Positions 17,273-26,553 of a DNA stretch of 64,000 nucleotides are shown here, in pieces; within the stretch, counting starts at the first letter, position 1, and each line of letters begins with the position of its first letter. This DNA comes from Nocardioides sp. Arc9.136 (GTDB taxonomy: Bacteria; Actinomycetota; Actinomycetes; Propionibacteriales; Nocardioidaceae). The DNA is taken from positions 4,103,001 through 4,167,000 of the forward strand of contig NZ_CP113431.1 of NCBI RefSeq assembly GCF_030506255.1, read 5' to 3'. A program made the translations under genes and the position numbers. The notes under the pieces are model-generated. The model did not search any database, was not told the origin of the DNA, and was given only the letters and a program-made list of their open reading frames with translations.

Positions 17273-17477
17273 GGGGCCCGATCCTAGGGAGCAGCGAAGC
17301 ACCGGCCCGGTGGTGGCCGACCGCGCGCCGTACCGCTAGATTGTCCTCGTCACGGCCGCTGGTGCCCCCTCGTCGTCCCCCCACGTGCGAGGAACTCCGG
17401 CGGTCGTGACCTGTTTCCGGGGCCGTCCACGACGACCGGCCGGTTGCCGGGCCGCCCGGGTGGGCAATGATCACCAC

Positions 17478-19118
17478 GTGGCCGACCAGCGCGCGGGACA
17501 GCCCGCGGAACCCCGGGACCTCGTCGACGTGGCGCACCTCGTCACCGCCTACTACACCGGCGTGCCCGATCCCGAGGACGTCGCCCAGCAGGTCGCCTTC
17601 GGCACCAGCGGGCACCGCGGCACGTCGCTGTCGACGTCGTTCAACGAGACCCACATCGTCGCGACCACCCAGGCGATCTGCGACCACCGGCGCGAGCAGG
17701 GGTACGACGGCCCGCTGTTCCTCGGCCGGGACACCCACGCGCTGTCGGAGCCGGCCTGGGCCTCGGCGCTCGAGGTGCTGGTCGCCAACGACGTGACCGT
17801 GCTGGTCGACTCCCGCGACGGCTACACCCCCACGCCCGCGGTCTCCCACGCGATCCTGCGCGCCAACGGCGGTCGCACCACCGGCGCCGGGCTCGCCGAC
17901 GGCATCGTCGTCACCCCCTCGCACAACCCGCCCACCGACGGCGGATTCAAGTACAACCCGCCCCACGGCGGCCCGGCGGGCAGCGACGCGACGACCGCGA
18001 TCGCCGCCCGCGCCAACGAGCTGATCGCCGGCGGCCTGGGCGACGTACGACGCGTGCCGTTCGCGCGCGCCCGCGCCGACGCCGGCTCCTACGACTTCCT
18101 CGGCTCCTACGTCGACGACCTGCCCTCCGTGGTGGACGTCGCGGCGATCCGCCAGGCCGGGGTGCGGATCGGCGCGGACCCGCTGGGCGGCGCGTCCGTG
18201 GCGTACTGGGGCGAGATCGCCGACCGGCACGGCCTCGACCTGACCGTCGTGAACCCGCTCGTGGACCCGACCTGGCGGTTCATGACGCTGGACTGGGACG
18301 GCAAGATCCGGATGGACTGCTCCTCCCCCCACGCGATGGCCTCGCTGATCGAGCGGCGCGCGGACTACGACGTGGCGACCGGCAACGACGCCGACGCCGA
18401 CCGGCACGGGATCGTCACGCCCGACGCCGGGCTGATGAACCCCAACCACTTCCTCGCCGTCGCCATCGGGCACCTCTTCGGCGGCGCCCGGCCGGACTGG
18501 CCCGCCGGCGCGCGGATCGGCAAGACGCTCGTCTCCTCCTCGATGATCGACCGGGTCGCGGCCTCGCTCGGCCGGCCGATGGTGGAGGTGCCGGTCGGGT
18601 TCAAGTGGTTCGTGCCGGGGCTCGTCGACGGGTCGTTCGGCTTCGGCGGCGAGGAGTCGGCCGGCGCGTCGTTCCTGCGGACGGACGGCAGCGCCTGGAC
18701 CACCGACAAGGACGGCATCATCCTCGCCCTGCTCGCCTCCGAGATCGTCGCGCGCACCGGCCGCTCGCCCTCCGAGCACTACGCCGACCTGGTCGCCGCG
18801 CACGGCGAGCCGGCGTACGCCCGCATCGACGCCCCGGCCACGCGCGAGCAGAAGGCGGCCCTGTCGAGGCTGTCCGCGGACGACGTCACGGCCACCGAGC
18901 TCGCCGGCGAGCCGATCACCGCGACCCTCACCGAGGCGCCCGGCAACGGCGCCGCGATCGGCGGGCTGAAGGTGACCACGGAGTCGGCGTGGTTCGCGGC
19001 CCGGCCGTCGGGCACCGAGGACGTCTACAAGGTGTACGCCGAGTCGTTCCGCGGCCCCGAGCACCTCGCGCTCGTCCAGGAGGAGGCGCAGGCGCTCGTC
19101 ACCGCCGCGCTCGGGTAG
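17478..19118 (+). CDS. pgm: phosphoglucomutase (alpha-D-glucose-specific)
   Basis: The 546-residue enzyme interconverts glucose 1- and glucose 6-phosphate, feeding glycogen, trehalose and cell-wall sugar nucleotides. The active-site serine lies in TPSHNPP (Ser148), the Mg-binding loop is DADADR (304-309), the sugar-binding loop is GGEES (390-394), and the phosphate-binding site is RPSGTED (509-515). Length and order match bacterial Pgm. The GTG at 17478 begins the homology (ADQRAGQPA) although no ribosome binding site is obvious. A TAGATT box at 17338 may start a leader of about 130 nt; otherwise 17273-17477 is empty. Confidence 0.96.
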   Translation: MADQRAGQPAEPRDLVDVAHLVTAYYTGVPDPEDVAQQVAFGTSGHRGTSLSTSFNETHIVATTQAICDHRREQGYDGPLFLGRDTHALSEPAWASALEVLVANDVTVLVDSRDGYTPTPAVSHAILRANGGRTTGAGLADGIVVTPSHNPPTDGGFKYNPPHGGPAGSDATTAIAARANELIAGGLGDVRRVPFARARADAGSYDFLGSYVDDLPSVVDVAAIRQAGVRIGADPLGGASVAYWGEIADRHGLDLTVVNPLVDPTWRFMTLDWDGKIRMDCSSPHAMASLIERRADYDVATGNDADADRHGIVTPDAGLMNPNHFLAVAIGHLFGGARPDWPAGARIGKTLVSSSMIDRVAASLGRPMVEVPVGFKWFVPGLVDGSFGFGGEESAGASFLRTDGSAWTTDKDGIILALLASEIVARTGRSPSEHYADLVAAHGEPAYARIDAPATREQKAALSRLSADDVTATELAGEPITATLTEAPGNGAAIGGLKVTTESAWFAARPSGTEDVYKVYAESFRGPEHLALVQEEAQALVTAALG

Positions 19119-19160
19119 GCGGAGGCTCCCGGGCCCCTGTCGGCCGTCGGTGGTGGCGCC

Positions 19161-19166
19161 TAGCGT
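19161..19166 (+). promoter_or_regulatory. leaderless -10 box (TAGCGT)
   Basis: TAGCGT lies exactly 6 nt before the ATG at 19173, matching the lysE and 14117 promoters. Confidence 0.5.
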
Positions 19167-19172
19167 GCGGAC

Positions 19173-19574
19173 ATGGAGACCACACCGCAGGACGCACCCG
19201 CCGCAACCGTCAGCCTCGGCGCCGTCAACGTCGCCGCCCACGACCCCGAGGGCCTCGCCGCCTTCTGGTCCACGGTGCTCGGCGCACCGTCGACGTCCCC
19301 GACGCCCGGGCTGGTGATCCTGCCGCCGACGGCCGGCGGCTTCGGGATGATGTTCATGCAGCGCACCGACGAGTCCGGCAGCACCCTCCACCTCGACCTC
19401 ACGGTCCCCTGGGGCAGCCGCGAGGCGGAGGTGGAGCGGCTGGTGGCTGCCGGGGCCGAGCACCGGTGGGACGTCCTCGACGAGGTCCCGTGGGTCCGGT
19501 GGACGACCTTGGCGGACCCGGAGGGCAACCTGTTCTGCCTCGGCGAGCACCCGCCGGGCGACCCGCAGGCGTGA
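19173..19574 (+). CDS. VOC-family (glyoxalase-like) protein
   Basis: This 133-residue protein shows one glyoxalase/bleomycin-resistance fold with paired beta-alpha-beta units (HDPEGLAAFWSTVLGAP at the start, DPEGNLFCLGEH at the end). Single-domain members dimerise to form a metal site and act as isomerases, dioxygenases or binding proteins. The substrate cannot be inferred. The transcript is probably leaderless. Confidence 0.85.
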   Translation: METTPQDAPAATVSLGAVNVAAHDPEGLAAFWSTVLGAPSTSPTPGLVILPPTAGGFGMMFMQRTDESGSTLHLDLTVPWGSREAEVERLVAAGAEHRWDVLDEVPWVRWTTLADPEGNLFCLGEHPPGDPQA

Positions 19575-19590
19575 GGTCGGCGGCCGACTG

Positions 19591-20112
19591 CTAGCCCTCC
19601 CCGCGCCGGGTGGGCGCGGGGTCGGGACCCTCGGTGGCGAGCATGAACAGCCGCAGGTCCCGGGCCAGGCGCGTCATCAGGTCCGGGTCGACGTCGGCGA
19701 AGAGTTCGCGCTCGACCGCGCCCACCGCCTCGACCAGCTGCTGGAAGCGGGCGCGGCCCGCATCGGTGAGCTCGACGTTGACCTGGCGCCGGTCGCGGGT
19801 GTCGAAGGCACGGCGGACGGCGCCGTTCTCCTCCAGCTTGGCGATCCGGTGCGTGATCGCGCCCGGGGTCACCTGGGCCAGGTCCTGGAGGACACCGACG
19901 CTGAGCGGGCCCTCGGAGCGCACCAGGCTGGAGAGCAGCGGCAGCTCCCAGAACTCCATGCCCTGCGGCGCTAGCCGCCGGCGCGCCTCGGTGTCGAGGT
20001 GGTGCGCCAGCCGACGCAGCCGGATGTGCACCTCCTTGGCCGCCACGTCGCCGCCGGCGTCCCGGACGAAGTCCAGGATCGAGTCGACACGGTCCCGGTG
20101 CTCACTGGCCAC
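19591..20112 (-). CDS. MarR-family transcriptional regulator
   Basis: The 173-residue protein has a MarR winged helix with PLSVGVLQDLAQVTPGAITHRIAKLEENGAV as recognition region and the wing DTRDRRQVNVELTDAG. It is divergent from an EmrB-type MFS transporter 97 nt away, the usual layout for a repressor of a drug or metabolite exporter. The GTG at 20112 is the likely start. Two direct repeats in the intergenic region are candidate binding sites. Confidence 0.92.
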   Translation of the reverse strand: MASEHRDRVDSILDFVRDAGGDVAAKEVHIRLRRLAHHLDTEARRRLAPQGMEFWELPLLSSLVRSEGPLSVGVLQDLAQVTPGAITHRIAKLEENGAVRRAFDTRDRRQVNVELTDAGRARFQQLVEAVGAVERELFADVDPDLMTRLARDLRLFMLATEGPDPAPTRRGEG

Positions 20113-20138
20113 GGCGTCCCTCCCCCTGGGAAGCGATC

Positions 20139-20166
20139 CAACACTGCAAAATTAGTTCAACACTGC
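20139..20166. promoter_or_regulatory. direct repeats CAACACTGC in the MarR/MFS intergenic region
   Basis: CAACACTGC occurs at 20139-20147 and again at 20158-20166, 19 bp start to start (about two helical turns), around an AT-rich AAAATTAGTT core between the divergent genes. This is a plausible operator for the MarR regulator, although MarR sites are more often palindromic. Confidence 0.45.
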
Positions 20167-20209
20167 GACTACTGTAGCCCTCAACCAAACCGAAGGGCTC
20201 TCTCCACCG

Positions 20210-21658
20210 ATGTCGTCACCCACCACCACCGCCGCCGGCCGGCGCGCACCCGCGCCTGCGGGACACCCGGACCACGCCAGGGCCACCATCGCACTGGCGA
20301 TCCTCGGCATCTTCGTGACCTACGTGCCGATCACGGCCGTCAGCGTCTCGCTCACCACCATCGGCACCGACACCGGCGCCTCCACCTCCGGCCTGCAGTG
20401 GGTCTCCGACGCCTACGTCATCCCGATGGCGGCCGCGGTGCTCTCGGCCGGCGTCTTCGGCGACATCCACGGGCGACGCCGCGTGTACCTGGCCGGCATG
20501 TGCCTCACGGTCCTGGGCGGGCTGACCGCCGGGCTGGGCTCCGCCCTCCTCGACGACCACGCGCTGACCGTCCTGTGGACCGGCCAGGCCGTCGCCGGGC
20601 TCGGGGCCGGCCTGCTCATCCCCACCACGCTGGCGCTCATCGCCCAGGCGGTGCCGGACTTCCGCGCCCGCGGCAAGTTCATCGGGTTCTGGTCGATGGG
20701 CCTGATGGCCGGCCTCGCGCTCGGCCCGATCTTCTCCGGCACCGTGCTCGAGGTGGGGCCGTGGCACTGGATCTACGCCCCGTCCACCGCGCTCGCCGTC
20801 GTCGCGGTCCTCGTCGCCCTGCGGCTGCTGCCGGAGTCGGCGACCGTCGAGGGCCGTCGCCTGGACTGGTCGGGACAGCTGACCGCCACCGTCGCGATCG
20901 CCTTCTCCATCTTCGGCATCATCGAGGGCGGCGAGAAGGGCTGGACCTCCTGGCAGGCCCTCCTCGGGCTGGTCGTCGGCGCCGCCGCGCTCGTGGCGTT
21001 CCTGCTCATCGAGCGGTGCACCGACGCACCCCTCATGGACCTGGGGATCTTCCGGTCGCCGTCGTTCTCCGCGTCGGGCTTCGCAGGCGTCATCGCGATG
21101 TTCTCGATCGTCGGCGGCATGTTCCTGCTGAGCCTGTTCCTCGGCTTCGTCCAGGGACTCGGGGCGCTCGACATCGCCCTGCGGCTGCTCTTCGCCACCG
21201 GGCTCGGCGTCGCGGTCGGGCCGCTGGCGGCCAGGCTCATGCAGCGGCTCAAGGCGATGCACGTCCTGTCCCTCGGCCTGGTCGCGAGCGCCATCGGCCT
21301 CTGGTCGCTGACCTCCATCACCGCCGGGACCGGCGTGTGGGACCTCGGCTGGCGCCTGGCCGTCTTCGGCCTCGGCAACACCACGATGATGACCGCGGTG
21401 ACGACCGCCGCGATCAACTCCGTGCCGATGCGGATGGCCGGCATGGCCGCCGCGACCAACACGGTGCTGCGCCAGTACGGCGGCGCCCTCGGCCCGGCCA
21501 TCCTGGGCGTGGTCTTCAGCCACCAGCTGGCCGGCGGCGCCACCCCCGAGGACGCCTTCGCCGCCGCGCTCGTCACGAACGTCGCGCTGCTGCTCCTCGC
21601 CGCCGTCGTGTGCGTGGTCGCCGCGCGCAGCGAGGCGCACCCGGCCGGCAGGTCCTGA
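20210..21658 (+). CDS. MFS efflux transporter, DHA2 (14-helix) type
   Basis: This 482-residue protein has about 14 hydrophobic segments and the DHA2 motifs LQWVSDAYVIPMAA and GDIHGRRRVYLAGM (motif A). Proton-driven members export drugs or metabolites. The divergent MarR gene suggests induction by a substrate. A perfect hairpin follows 6 nt after the stop. Confidence 0.92.
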   Translation: MSSPTTTAAGRRAPAPAGHPDHARATIALAILGIFVTYVPITAVSVSLTTIGTDTGASTSGLQWVSDAYVIPMAAAVLSAGVFGDIHGRRRVYLAGMCLTVLGGLTAGLGSALLDDHALTVLWTGQAVAGLGAGLLIPTTLALIAQAVPDFRARGKFIGFWSMGLMAGLALGPIFSGTVLEVGPWHWIYAPSTALAVVAVLVALRLLPESATVEGRRLDWSGQLTATVAIAFSIFGIIEGGEKGWTSWQALLGLVVGAAALVAFLLIERCTDAPLMDLGIFRSPSFSASGFAGVIAMFSIVGGMFLLSLFLGFVQGLGALDIALRLLFATGLGVAVGPLAARLMQRLKAMHVLSLGLVASAIGLWSLTSITAGTGVWDLGWRLAVFGLGNTTMMTAVTTAAINSVPMRMAGMAAATNTVLRQYGGALGPAILGVVFSHQLAGGATPEDAFAAALVTNVALLLLAAVVCVVAARSEAHPAGRS

Positions 21659-21663
21659 GCGGC

Positions 21664-21695
21664 TCCGGGACCCGCCCCGTCGGGCGGGTCCCGGA
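21664..21695. terminator. bidirectional hairpin terminator
   Basis: A perfect 14-bp stem (TCCGGGACCCGCCC with GGGCGGGTCCCGGA) closes a CGTC tetraloop between two convergent genes, 6 nt from one stop and 5 nt from the other. It should end transcription from both sides. Confidence 0.85.
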
Positions 21696-21699
21696 CCGG

Positions 21700-22098
21700 T
21701 CACAGGTGGTCGGGGACGACGAGCGCGTCGGGGTCCTGGCGTGGCGGCAGCGCAGCGAGCGCCGCCTGCACCAGGGCGACCCGGCCCTTGACCACGAGGG
21801 CGCGGCGGACGCGACCGACGGAGTCACCGAGCTTCTCCTCGACGACCCGGGTGACCTCGGCGTCGCTGTACGTCGGGCGGGTGCCCGGTTCGACGGTGAC
21901 GTCGGGCAGGGCCACGAGCACCGGCAACACCTGGTCACCGAGCGCGTCGAGCAGGTGGAACCGCTGCACGGTGGTCAGCGCCTTCCACGCCTCGTCGACG
22001 TCGCGCCGGCCGCGCCGCACGTCCTTGTCCTGAGCGGCGAAGACCGTCTTGGCGGCCCCGGTCAGCGCGGCGGTCAGCTCGTGCTCGGTGAACCTCAT
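21700..22098 (-). CDS. conserved hypothetical protein
   Basis: This 132-residue soluble, helical protein starts MRFTEHELTAALTGAAK and ends PPRQDPDALVVPDHL. No catalytic motif was recognised. The ATG at 22098 is 11 nt downstream of the stop of the esterase gene on the same strand, so it may be the last gene of the xylan operon, though nothing in its sequence relates to sugars. Confidence 0.65.
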   Translation of the reverse strand: MRFTEHELTAALTGAAKTVFAAQDKDVRRGRRDVDEAWKALTTVQRFHLLDALGDQVLPVLVALPDVTVEPGTRPTYSDAEVTRVVEEKLGDSVGRVRRALVVKGRVALVQAALAALPPRQDPDALVVPDHL

Positions 22099-22108
22099 CT
22101 GCTCTGCC

Positions 22109-23098
22109 TCACGAGCCCAGTCTGGCCCCCAGCGTCGAGCGCAGCCACGCCACCTGCCGCTGGACGTGGAACGCCCCACCGCCGTCGTGGTCGTTGAACG
22201 GGTAGACCTCGAGCTCCGCCGGCCCGGCCCAGGAGCGGTACGCCGCGAACACGGTCGAGGGCGGGCAGGTGCGGTCCCTCAGCGCCACCGAGAGCAGGGC
22301 CGGCGCGGTGGCCCGGCGGGCCAGCACCGCGGCGTCGACGTGGGCCAGGGTCGCGAAGGACTGCTCGACGCGGTCGCGGTGGGCGGCGAGGTAGCGCACC
22401 AGCTCCAGGTAGGGGTCGGTCTGCGCGACGGCCACGGCCCGGCGCACGTCGGCGAGGAACGGCACGTCCACGAGCGCCGCCGCCACCCGGTCCGGCGCGA
22501 GTGCGGCCACGGCCGTGGCGAGGGCGCCGCCCTGGCTGGCACCGGCCACGCCGACCCGGTCGGCGTCGACGAGCGGGTGGGCCCGCAGCACGTCGAGGGC
22601 GGCCACGGCGTCGGCGTACGCCCGGCGGTAGTAGCAGGTGCGCGGGTCCTCGATCCCCCGCGTCAGGAACCCCGGCTGGGCGGCGCCCGAGCCCGCCGGG
22701 TCCCCGGTCGCCCCGACGCTCCAGCCGCTGCCCTGGCCGCGGGTGTCGACGACGAGGTGGGCGTAGCCGGCGAGCGCCCACAGCACGTGCTCGTGGGCGA
22801 GCCCGCGGCCGCCGTTGTAGCCCTGGAGCTGCACCACGCCCGCCAGCGGGCGCCCGTCCCGCAGCGGCGCCGCCGGCAGGTGCAGCCAGGCGTGCACGGG
22901 GTGGTCGTCGTACCCGTGCAGCACCACGGCCCACGACTCGACGGCGACGAGCCCCGAGTCGACCGGCTGGAGGCTCGAGCGAGGACCGCGGGCGAGCTGC
23001 GGGGCGAGCGTCTCGGCCCAGAACGCGTCGAGGCCGGCCGGCTCGGGCAGCTCGGGGCGGTAGGCCTCGAGCTGCTCCAGCGGCCAATCGGTCTCCAC
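22109..23098 (-). CDS. acetylxylan esterase / cephalosporin-C deacetylase family (CE7)
   Basis: The 329-residue alpha/beta hydrolase should remove acetyl groups from short xylo-oligosaccharides. The nucleophile is Ser188 in GASQGG; Asp275 (ALRDRTCPP) and His304 (FNDHDGG) complete the triad. The RGQG motif of CE7 (VDTRGQGSG, about 118-124) forms the oxyanion hole. No signal peptide is present, which fits cytoplasmic deacetylation after import. It lies 27 nt downstream of the GH3 gene in the xylan operon. Confidence 0.92.
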   Translation of the reverse strand: METDWPLEQLEAYRPELPEPAGLDAFWAETLAPQLARGPRSSLQPVDSGLVAVESWAVVLHGYDDHPVHAWLHLPAAPLRDGRPLAGVVQLQGYNGGRGLAHEHVLWALAGYAHLVVDTRGQGSGWSVGATGDPAGSGAAQPGFLTRGIEDPRTCYYRRAYADAVAALDVLRAHPLVDADRVGVAGASQGGALATAVAALAPDRVAAALVDVPFLADVRRAVAVAQTDPYLELVRYLAAHRDRVEQSFATLAHVDAAVLARRATAPALLSVALRDRTCPPSTVFAAYRSWAGPAELEVYPFNDHDGGGAFHVQRQVAWLRSTLGARLGS

Positions 23099-23125
23099 CG
23101 CTCTCCCGTCGGTCGCCCGGGCCGG

Positions 23126-25423
23126 TCAGCCGCGGACGACGGTGACGGTCGGCTCGAGCACCCGGTCGGCGCCGACCTCGCGCACCGACCCGGTCAGCCG
23201 GAGGTCGACCACCGAGCGGACGTCCCCGCTGGAGGCACCGACGCGCAGCTCGACCGCCCCCGGCTCGACGAGCCGGACCAGGTCCCGGCCGGTGAACGAC
23301 GTCAGGTCGGCGTGCAGCGCGAACCGCACCTCCACCCGCTCGCCCGCCGCCAGGTCGACCCGCGCGGCCGCGACCAGCTGCTGGACCGGTCGCACCACCG
23401 AGGACGTCCGGTCGTGGAGGTAGACCTGCACCACCTCGGTCGTCGCCCGCTCGGCGTCGCCGACCAGCGGCACCACCAGCTCGCAGGTCCCGTCGGTCGG
23501 CCACTCCGCACCGGTCGCCGAGGACGCCTCCTCCCACGTCGCCGCCGCCCAGGACAGGCCGTGGCCGAAGGGGAACAGCGGCGTGGGGTCGACGACGCTG
23601 ACCTCGCTGCGCTGCCCCAGCGCCGAGGAGAGGTACGTCGCCGGCTGGGTCGAGCCGGGGCCCGGGAAGGAGACCGGGAGCCGGCCGGTCGGTGCGACCC
23701 GGCCCGCGAGGACGTCGGCGACGGCCTGCGCGCCCTCCTCGCCGGGGAAGAACCCGCACACCAGCGCGGCGAGCCGGCCGACCTGCCGGGTGAGGTCGTA
23801 GGGGCGACCTACCAGGAGCACCGCGACGACCGGTGTTCCGGTGGCGAGCAGCGCCTCGAGCAGCTCCTCCTGCCGGCCGGGCAGCGTCAGGTCGGCGACG
23901 TCGCAGCCCTCGCCGGAGGTGCCGTTGCCGAACAGCCCGGCCCGGTCGCCGAGCACGACCACGCACACGTCCGCGTCGGTCGCGACCGCCACGGCCTCGG
24001 CGATGTCGGCGTCGGACCCGCCGAGCACCGGGCAGCCGAGGGCCGAGGTGACGTCGAAGGTCTCGGCGAGCGCCTCCCGGACCGTCCTGATCTCCAGTCC
24101 CGGCTCGGTGCCGGGGTGGTGGACCAGCACGTGCATCGGGAAGGAGTAGCAGCCGAGCATCGCCTCGGGGGTGTCGGCGCGGGGGCCGACGACCGCGAGC
24201 CGCGCGCCGGCCGCCAGCGGCAGCGCCCCGCCGTCGTCGGCGAGCAGGACCACCGAGCGGCGGGCGACCTCCAGCGCGATCGCCCGCGCCTCCGGCGGGT
24301 CGAGGTCCACCGCGTCCGGACCGGGCTCGACCGGCGCCCAGCCGGGATCGAGCAGGCCGACCTCGCACTTCTGGCGCAGCACCCGGACCAGCGCGCGGTC
24401 GACGAGCTTCTCGTCGATCAGCCCGGCGGCGACGGCGGCGAGCAGCGGCTCGCCGTACGCGTTGGTCGAGGGCAGCTCGACGTCGATGCCGGCCTCGAGC
24501 GCGAGCCGCGCGGCCTGCTCGACGTCCTCGGCGACGTGGTGCAGGGACTCCAGGAAGGCGATGGAGAAGTAGTCGGCGACGACGGTGCCGGTGAAGCCGT
24601 AGGTCTCGCGCAGCAGCGTGGTGAGCAGCGCCGGGTCGGCGGCGGCGGGGACGCCGTCGGTGTCGGTGTAGGAGTTCATCACCGAGCGGGCGCCGGCGCG
24701 CAGCGCCATCTCGAACGGCGGCAGGATCACGTCGGCCAGCTCGCGCGGCCCCAGCGGCACCGGCGCGAGGTTCCGCGCGGCGCGGGAGGCGGAGTAGCCG
24801 GCGAAGTGCTTGAGCGTGGCCACGACGCCGGTGCTCTCCAGGCCGCGGACGTAGGCGCTGCCGATGGAGCCGACGAGGTACGGGTCCTCGCCCATCGTCT
24901 CCTCGACCCGGCCCCAGCGCAGGTCGCGGACGACGTCGAGCACGGGCGCGAGGCCCTGGTGCACGCCGAGCCCGCGCAGCGTGGTCCCGATCCGCGCACC
25001 CATCCGCTCGACGAGCGCGGGGTCGAAGGTGGCCGCCCAGCACAGCGGGTTGGGGTAGACCGTGGCCTGCCAGGCGGCGAGCCCGGTGAGGCACTCCTCG
25101 TGCACCTGGGCCGGGATGCCGAACCGGTTCGCCGCGACCACCTGCCGCTGCCGCTCGGCCAGCGAGCGGAGGCCGGCGGCCGGCTCCACCGGGTCGGTGC
25201 CGAAGGGCCGGGTCAGCTGGCCCAGCCCGTCGCGGACGAGGTCCTCGAAGCGCTGCCCGGCGGCGAGCGCGTCGCGCAGCATCGGAGCCATGTCGCCCAC
25301 GTCGGGGTCGACCCCCCAGATGCCGGAGAGCTGGGCGACCTTCTCGGCCAGGGTCATCCGGGCGACGAGGTCCGCGACGCGGGTGTCGACGGGGAGGGAG
25401 GTGTCCTGCCAGGGGTCGGTCAC
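23126..25423 (-). CDS. glycoside hydrolase family 3 (beta-xylosidase/beta-glucosidase)
   Basis: This 765-residue enzyme has the two-domain GH3 body and a C-terminal fibronectin-III-like domain (about 660-765). The nucleophile is Asp284 in VVADYFS; KHF (205-207) and the SVMNSYTDTDGVPAA stretch are conserved. It lacks a signal peptide, so it should release xylose (or glucose) from imported oligosaccharides in the cytoplasm. Beta-xylosidase is favoured by the neighbouring xylanase and acetylxylan esterase. Its ATG overlaps the stop of the LacI gene by 4 nt. Confidence 0.93.
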   Translation of the reverse strand: MTDPWQDTSLPVDTRVADLVARMTLAEKVAQLSGIWGVDPDVGDMAPMLRDALAAGQRFEDLVRDGLGQLTRPFGTDPVEPAAGLRSLAERQRQVVAANRFGIPAQVHEECLTGLAAWQATVYPNPLCWAATFDPALVERMGARIGTTLRGLGVHQGLAPVLDVVRDLRWGRVEETMGEDPYLVGSIGSAYVRGLESTGVVATLKHFAGYSASRAARNLAPVPLGPRELADVILPPFEMALRAGARSVMNSYTDTDGVPAAADPALLTTLLRETYGFTGTVVADYFSIAFLESLHHVAEDVEQAARLALEAGIDVELPSTNAYGEPLLAAVAAGLIDEKLVDRALVRVLRQKCEVGLLDPGWAPVEPGPDAVDLDPPEARAIALEVARRSVVLLADDGGALPLAAGARLAVVGPRADTPEAMLGCYSFPMHVLVHHPGTEPGLEIRTVREALAETFDVTSALGCPVLGGSDADIAEAVAVATDADVCVVVLGDRAGLFGNGTSGEGCDVADLTLPGRQEELLEALLATGTPVVAVLLVGRPYDLTRQVGRLAALVCGFFPGEEGAQAVADVLAGRVAPTGRLPVSFPGPGSTQPATYLSSALGQRSEVSVVDPTPLFPFGHGLSWAAATWEEASSATGAEWPTDGTCELVVPLVGDAERATTEVVQVYLHDRTSSVVRPVQQLVAAARVDLAAGERVEVRFALHADLTSFTGRDLVRLVEPGAVELRVGASSGDVRSVVDLRLTGSVREVGADRVLEPTVTVVRG

Positions 25424-26553
25424 GAGACCGCTCCGTTCGCGTGTCGGCCGGTCCGCGCCGCGCTCGACGACCGGGGGGCGGTCGAGCGGCGCTGGACGAG
25501 CGTGGTGGGGAGGGTGAGCTGGGTGTCGGCGACCGCGTCGCCGTCGAGCAGGGCGAGCAGGAGTGCGACGGCGTCGTGGCCCATCCGGCGGATCGGCTGC
25601 TCGACGGTGGTCAGCGCCGGGTGCGCCAGGGCGGACTCCGGGACGTTGTCGAAGCCGATCACCGACAGGTCGCCGGGGACGTCGAGCCCGCGCTCGGCGG
25701 CGACCTCGAGGACCGAGATCGCCGAGAGGTCGTTGGCGCCGAAGATCGCCGTCGGCGGCTCGGGCAGGGCCAGCAGCTGCCGGGCGGCCACCCGCGCCTG
25801 CTCGGCCTCGAAGGCGCCGGGGGCGAGCAGGTCCTCGTCGACCGTCAGCCCGGCGGCCGCGTGCGCCTCGCGGTAGCCGCGCTCGCGCAGCTGCGCCGAG
25901 ACCAGGTCGGGCCGGCCGGTGACCATGCCGATGCGGGTGTGCCCCAGCCCGATCAGGTGGTCGACGCCGAGCCGTGCGCCCTGGAGGTTGTCGCCCGCGA
26001 CGGTGGGCAGCCGCGACCGCCCGGTGTGCGGGTCCACCGCGACGACCGGCCCGTCGTACTGCACGTCGGTGACGGTCGGGGTGACCAGCACCGCGCCGTC
26101 GACCAGGGTGCCCATGACCCGGGAGAGGTAGCGCCGCTCCCAGCCGACGTGCTCGTCGACCCGGCCGCCGGCTGAGTAGGCGACCAGCTCGAAGCCCGAG
26201 CCGCGGATCGCGTCCGCGGCACCCTTGAGCACCTCGGTGCTGAACGGTTCGAAGTCCGCGACGAGCACGCCGATGACGTTGGTGCGCCGGTTGCGCAGGC
26301 TCCGCGCGACCAGGCTGGCCTCGTAGCCGAGCCGGGTGATCACGCCCATGACGTGCTCGGAGGTCGCCGGGGAGACGCCGTACCGGCCGTTGAGCACCTT
26401 GGAGACCGTCGAGACCGAGACCCCGGCCTCCGCAGCCACCTGCTGCATGGTGACCCGGCCGACGGGCGACCCGGTCTCCCGGCCGGGCTCCCGGCCCGGG
26501 TCGGGCACCTCGGGTCCGGTCTGCTGGTCCAGGTCCACCTCGGAGTCCCTCAT
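25420..26553 (-). CDS. LacI-family regulator of the xylan locus
   Basis: The 377-residue protein has about 33 leader residues, then the LacI helix-turn-helix (TMQQVAAEAGVSVSTVSKV) and a periplasmic-binding-protein-like sensor domain. It lies inside the operon, overlapping the permease gene at ATGA (26550-26553) and the GH3 gene downstream. It probably represses the operon and the divergent xylanase until a xylo-oligosaccharide binds. A candidate operator is at 29809-29820. Confidence 0.93.
   Translation of the reverse strand: MRDSEVDLDQQTGPEVPDPGREPGRETGSPVGRVTMQQVAAEAGVSVSTVSKVLNGRYGVSPATSEHVMGVITRLGYEASLVARSLRNRRTNVIGVLVADFEPFSTEVLKGAADAIRGSGFELVAYSAGGRVDEHVGWERRYLSRVMGTLVDGAVLVTPTVTDVQYDGPVVAVDPHTGRSRLPTVAGDNLQGARLGVDHLIGLGHTRIGMVTGRPDLVSAQLRERGYREAHAAAGLTVDEDLLAPGAFEAEQARVAARQLLALPEPPTAIFGANDLSAISVLEVAAERGLDVPGDLSVIGFDNVPESALAHPALTTVEQPIRRMGHDAVALLLALLDGDAVADTQLTLPTTLVQRRSTAPRSSSAARTGRHANGAVS

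Noticed and set aside
22049..25876. Very long plus-strand open frame (over 1,200 codons) across the esterase/GH3 region
   Set aside because: It is antisense to the CE7 and GH3 genes, whose catalytic motifs are intact, and its translation is Arg/Gly/Val-rich without domains. Long antisense frames are expected at this GC content.
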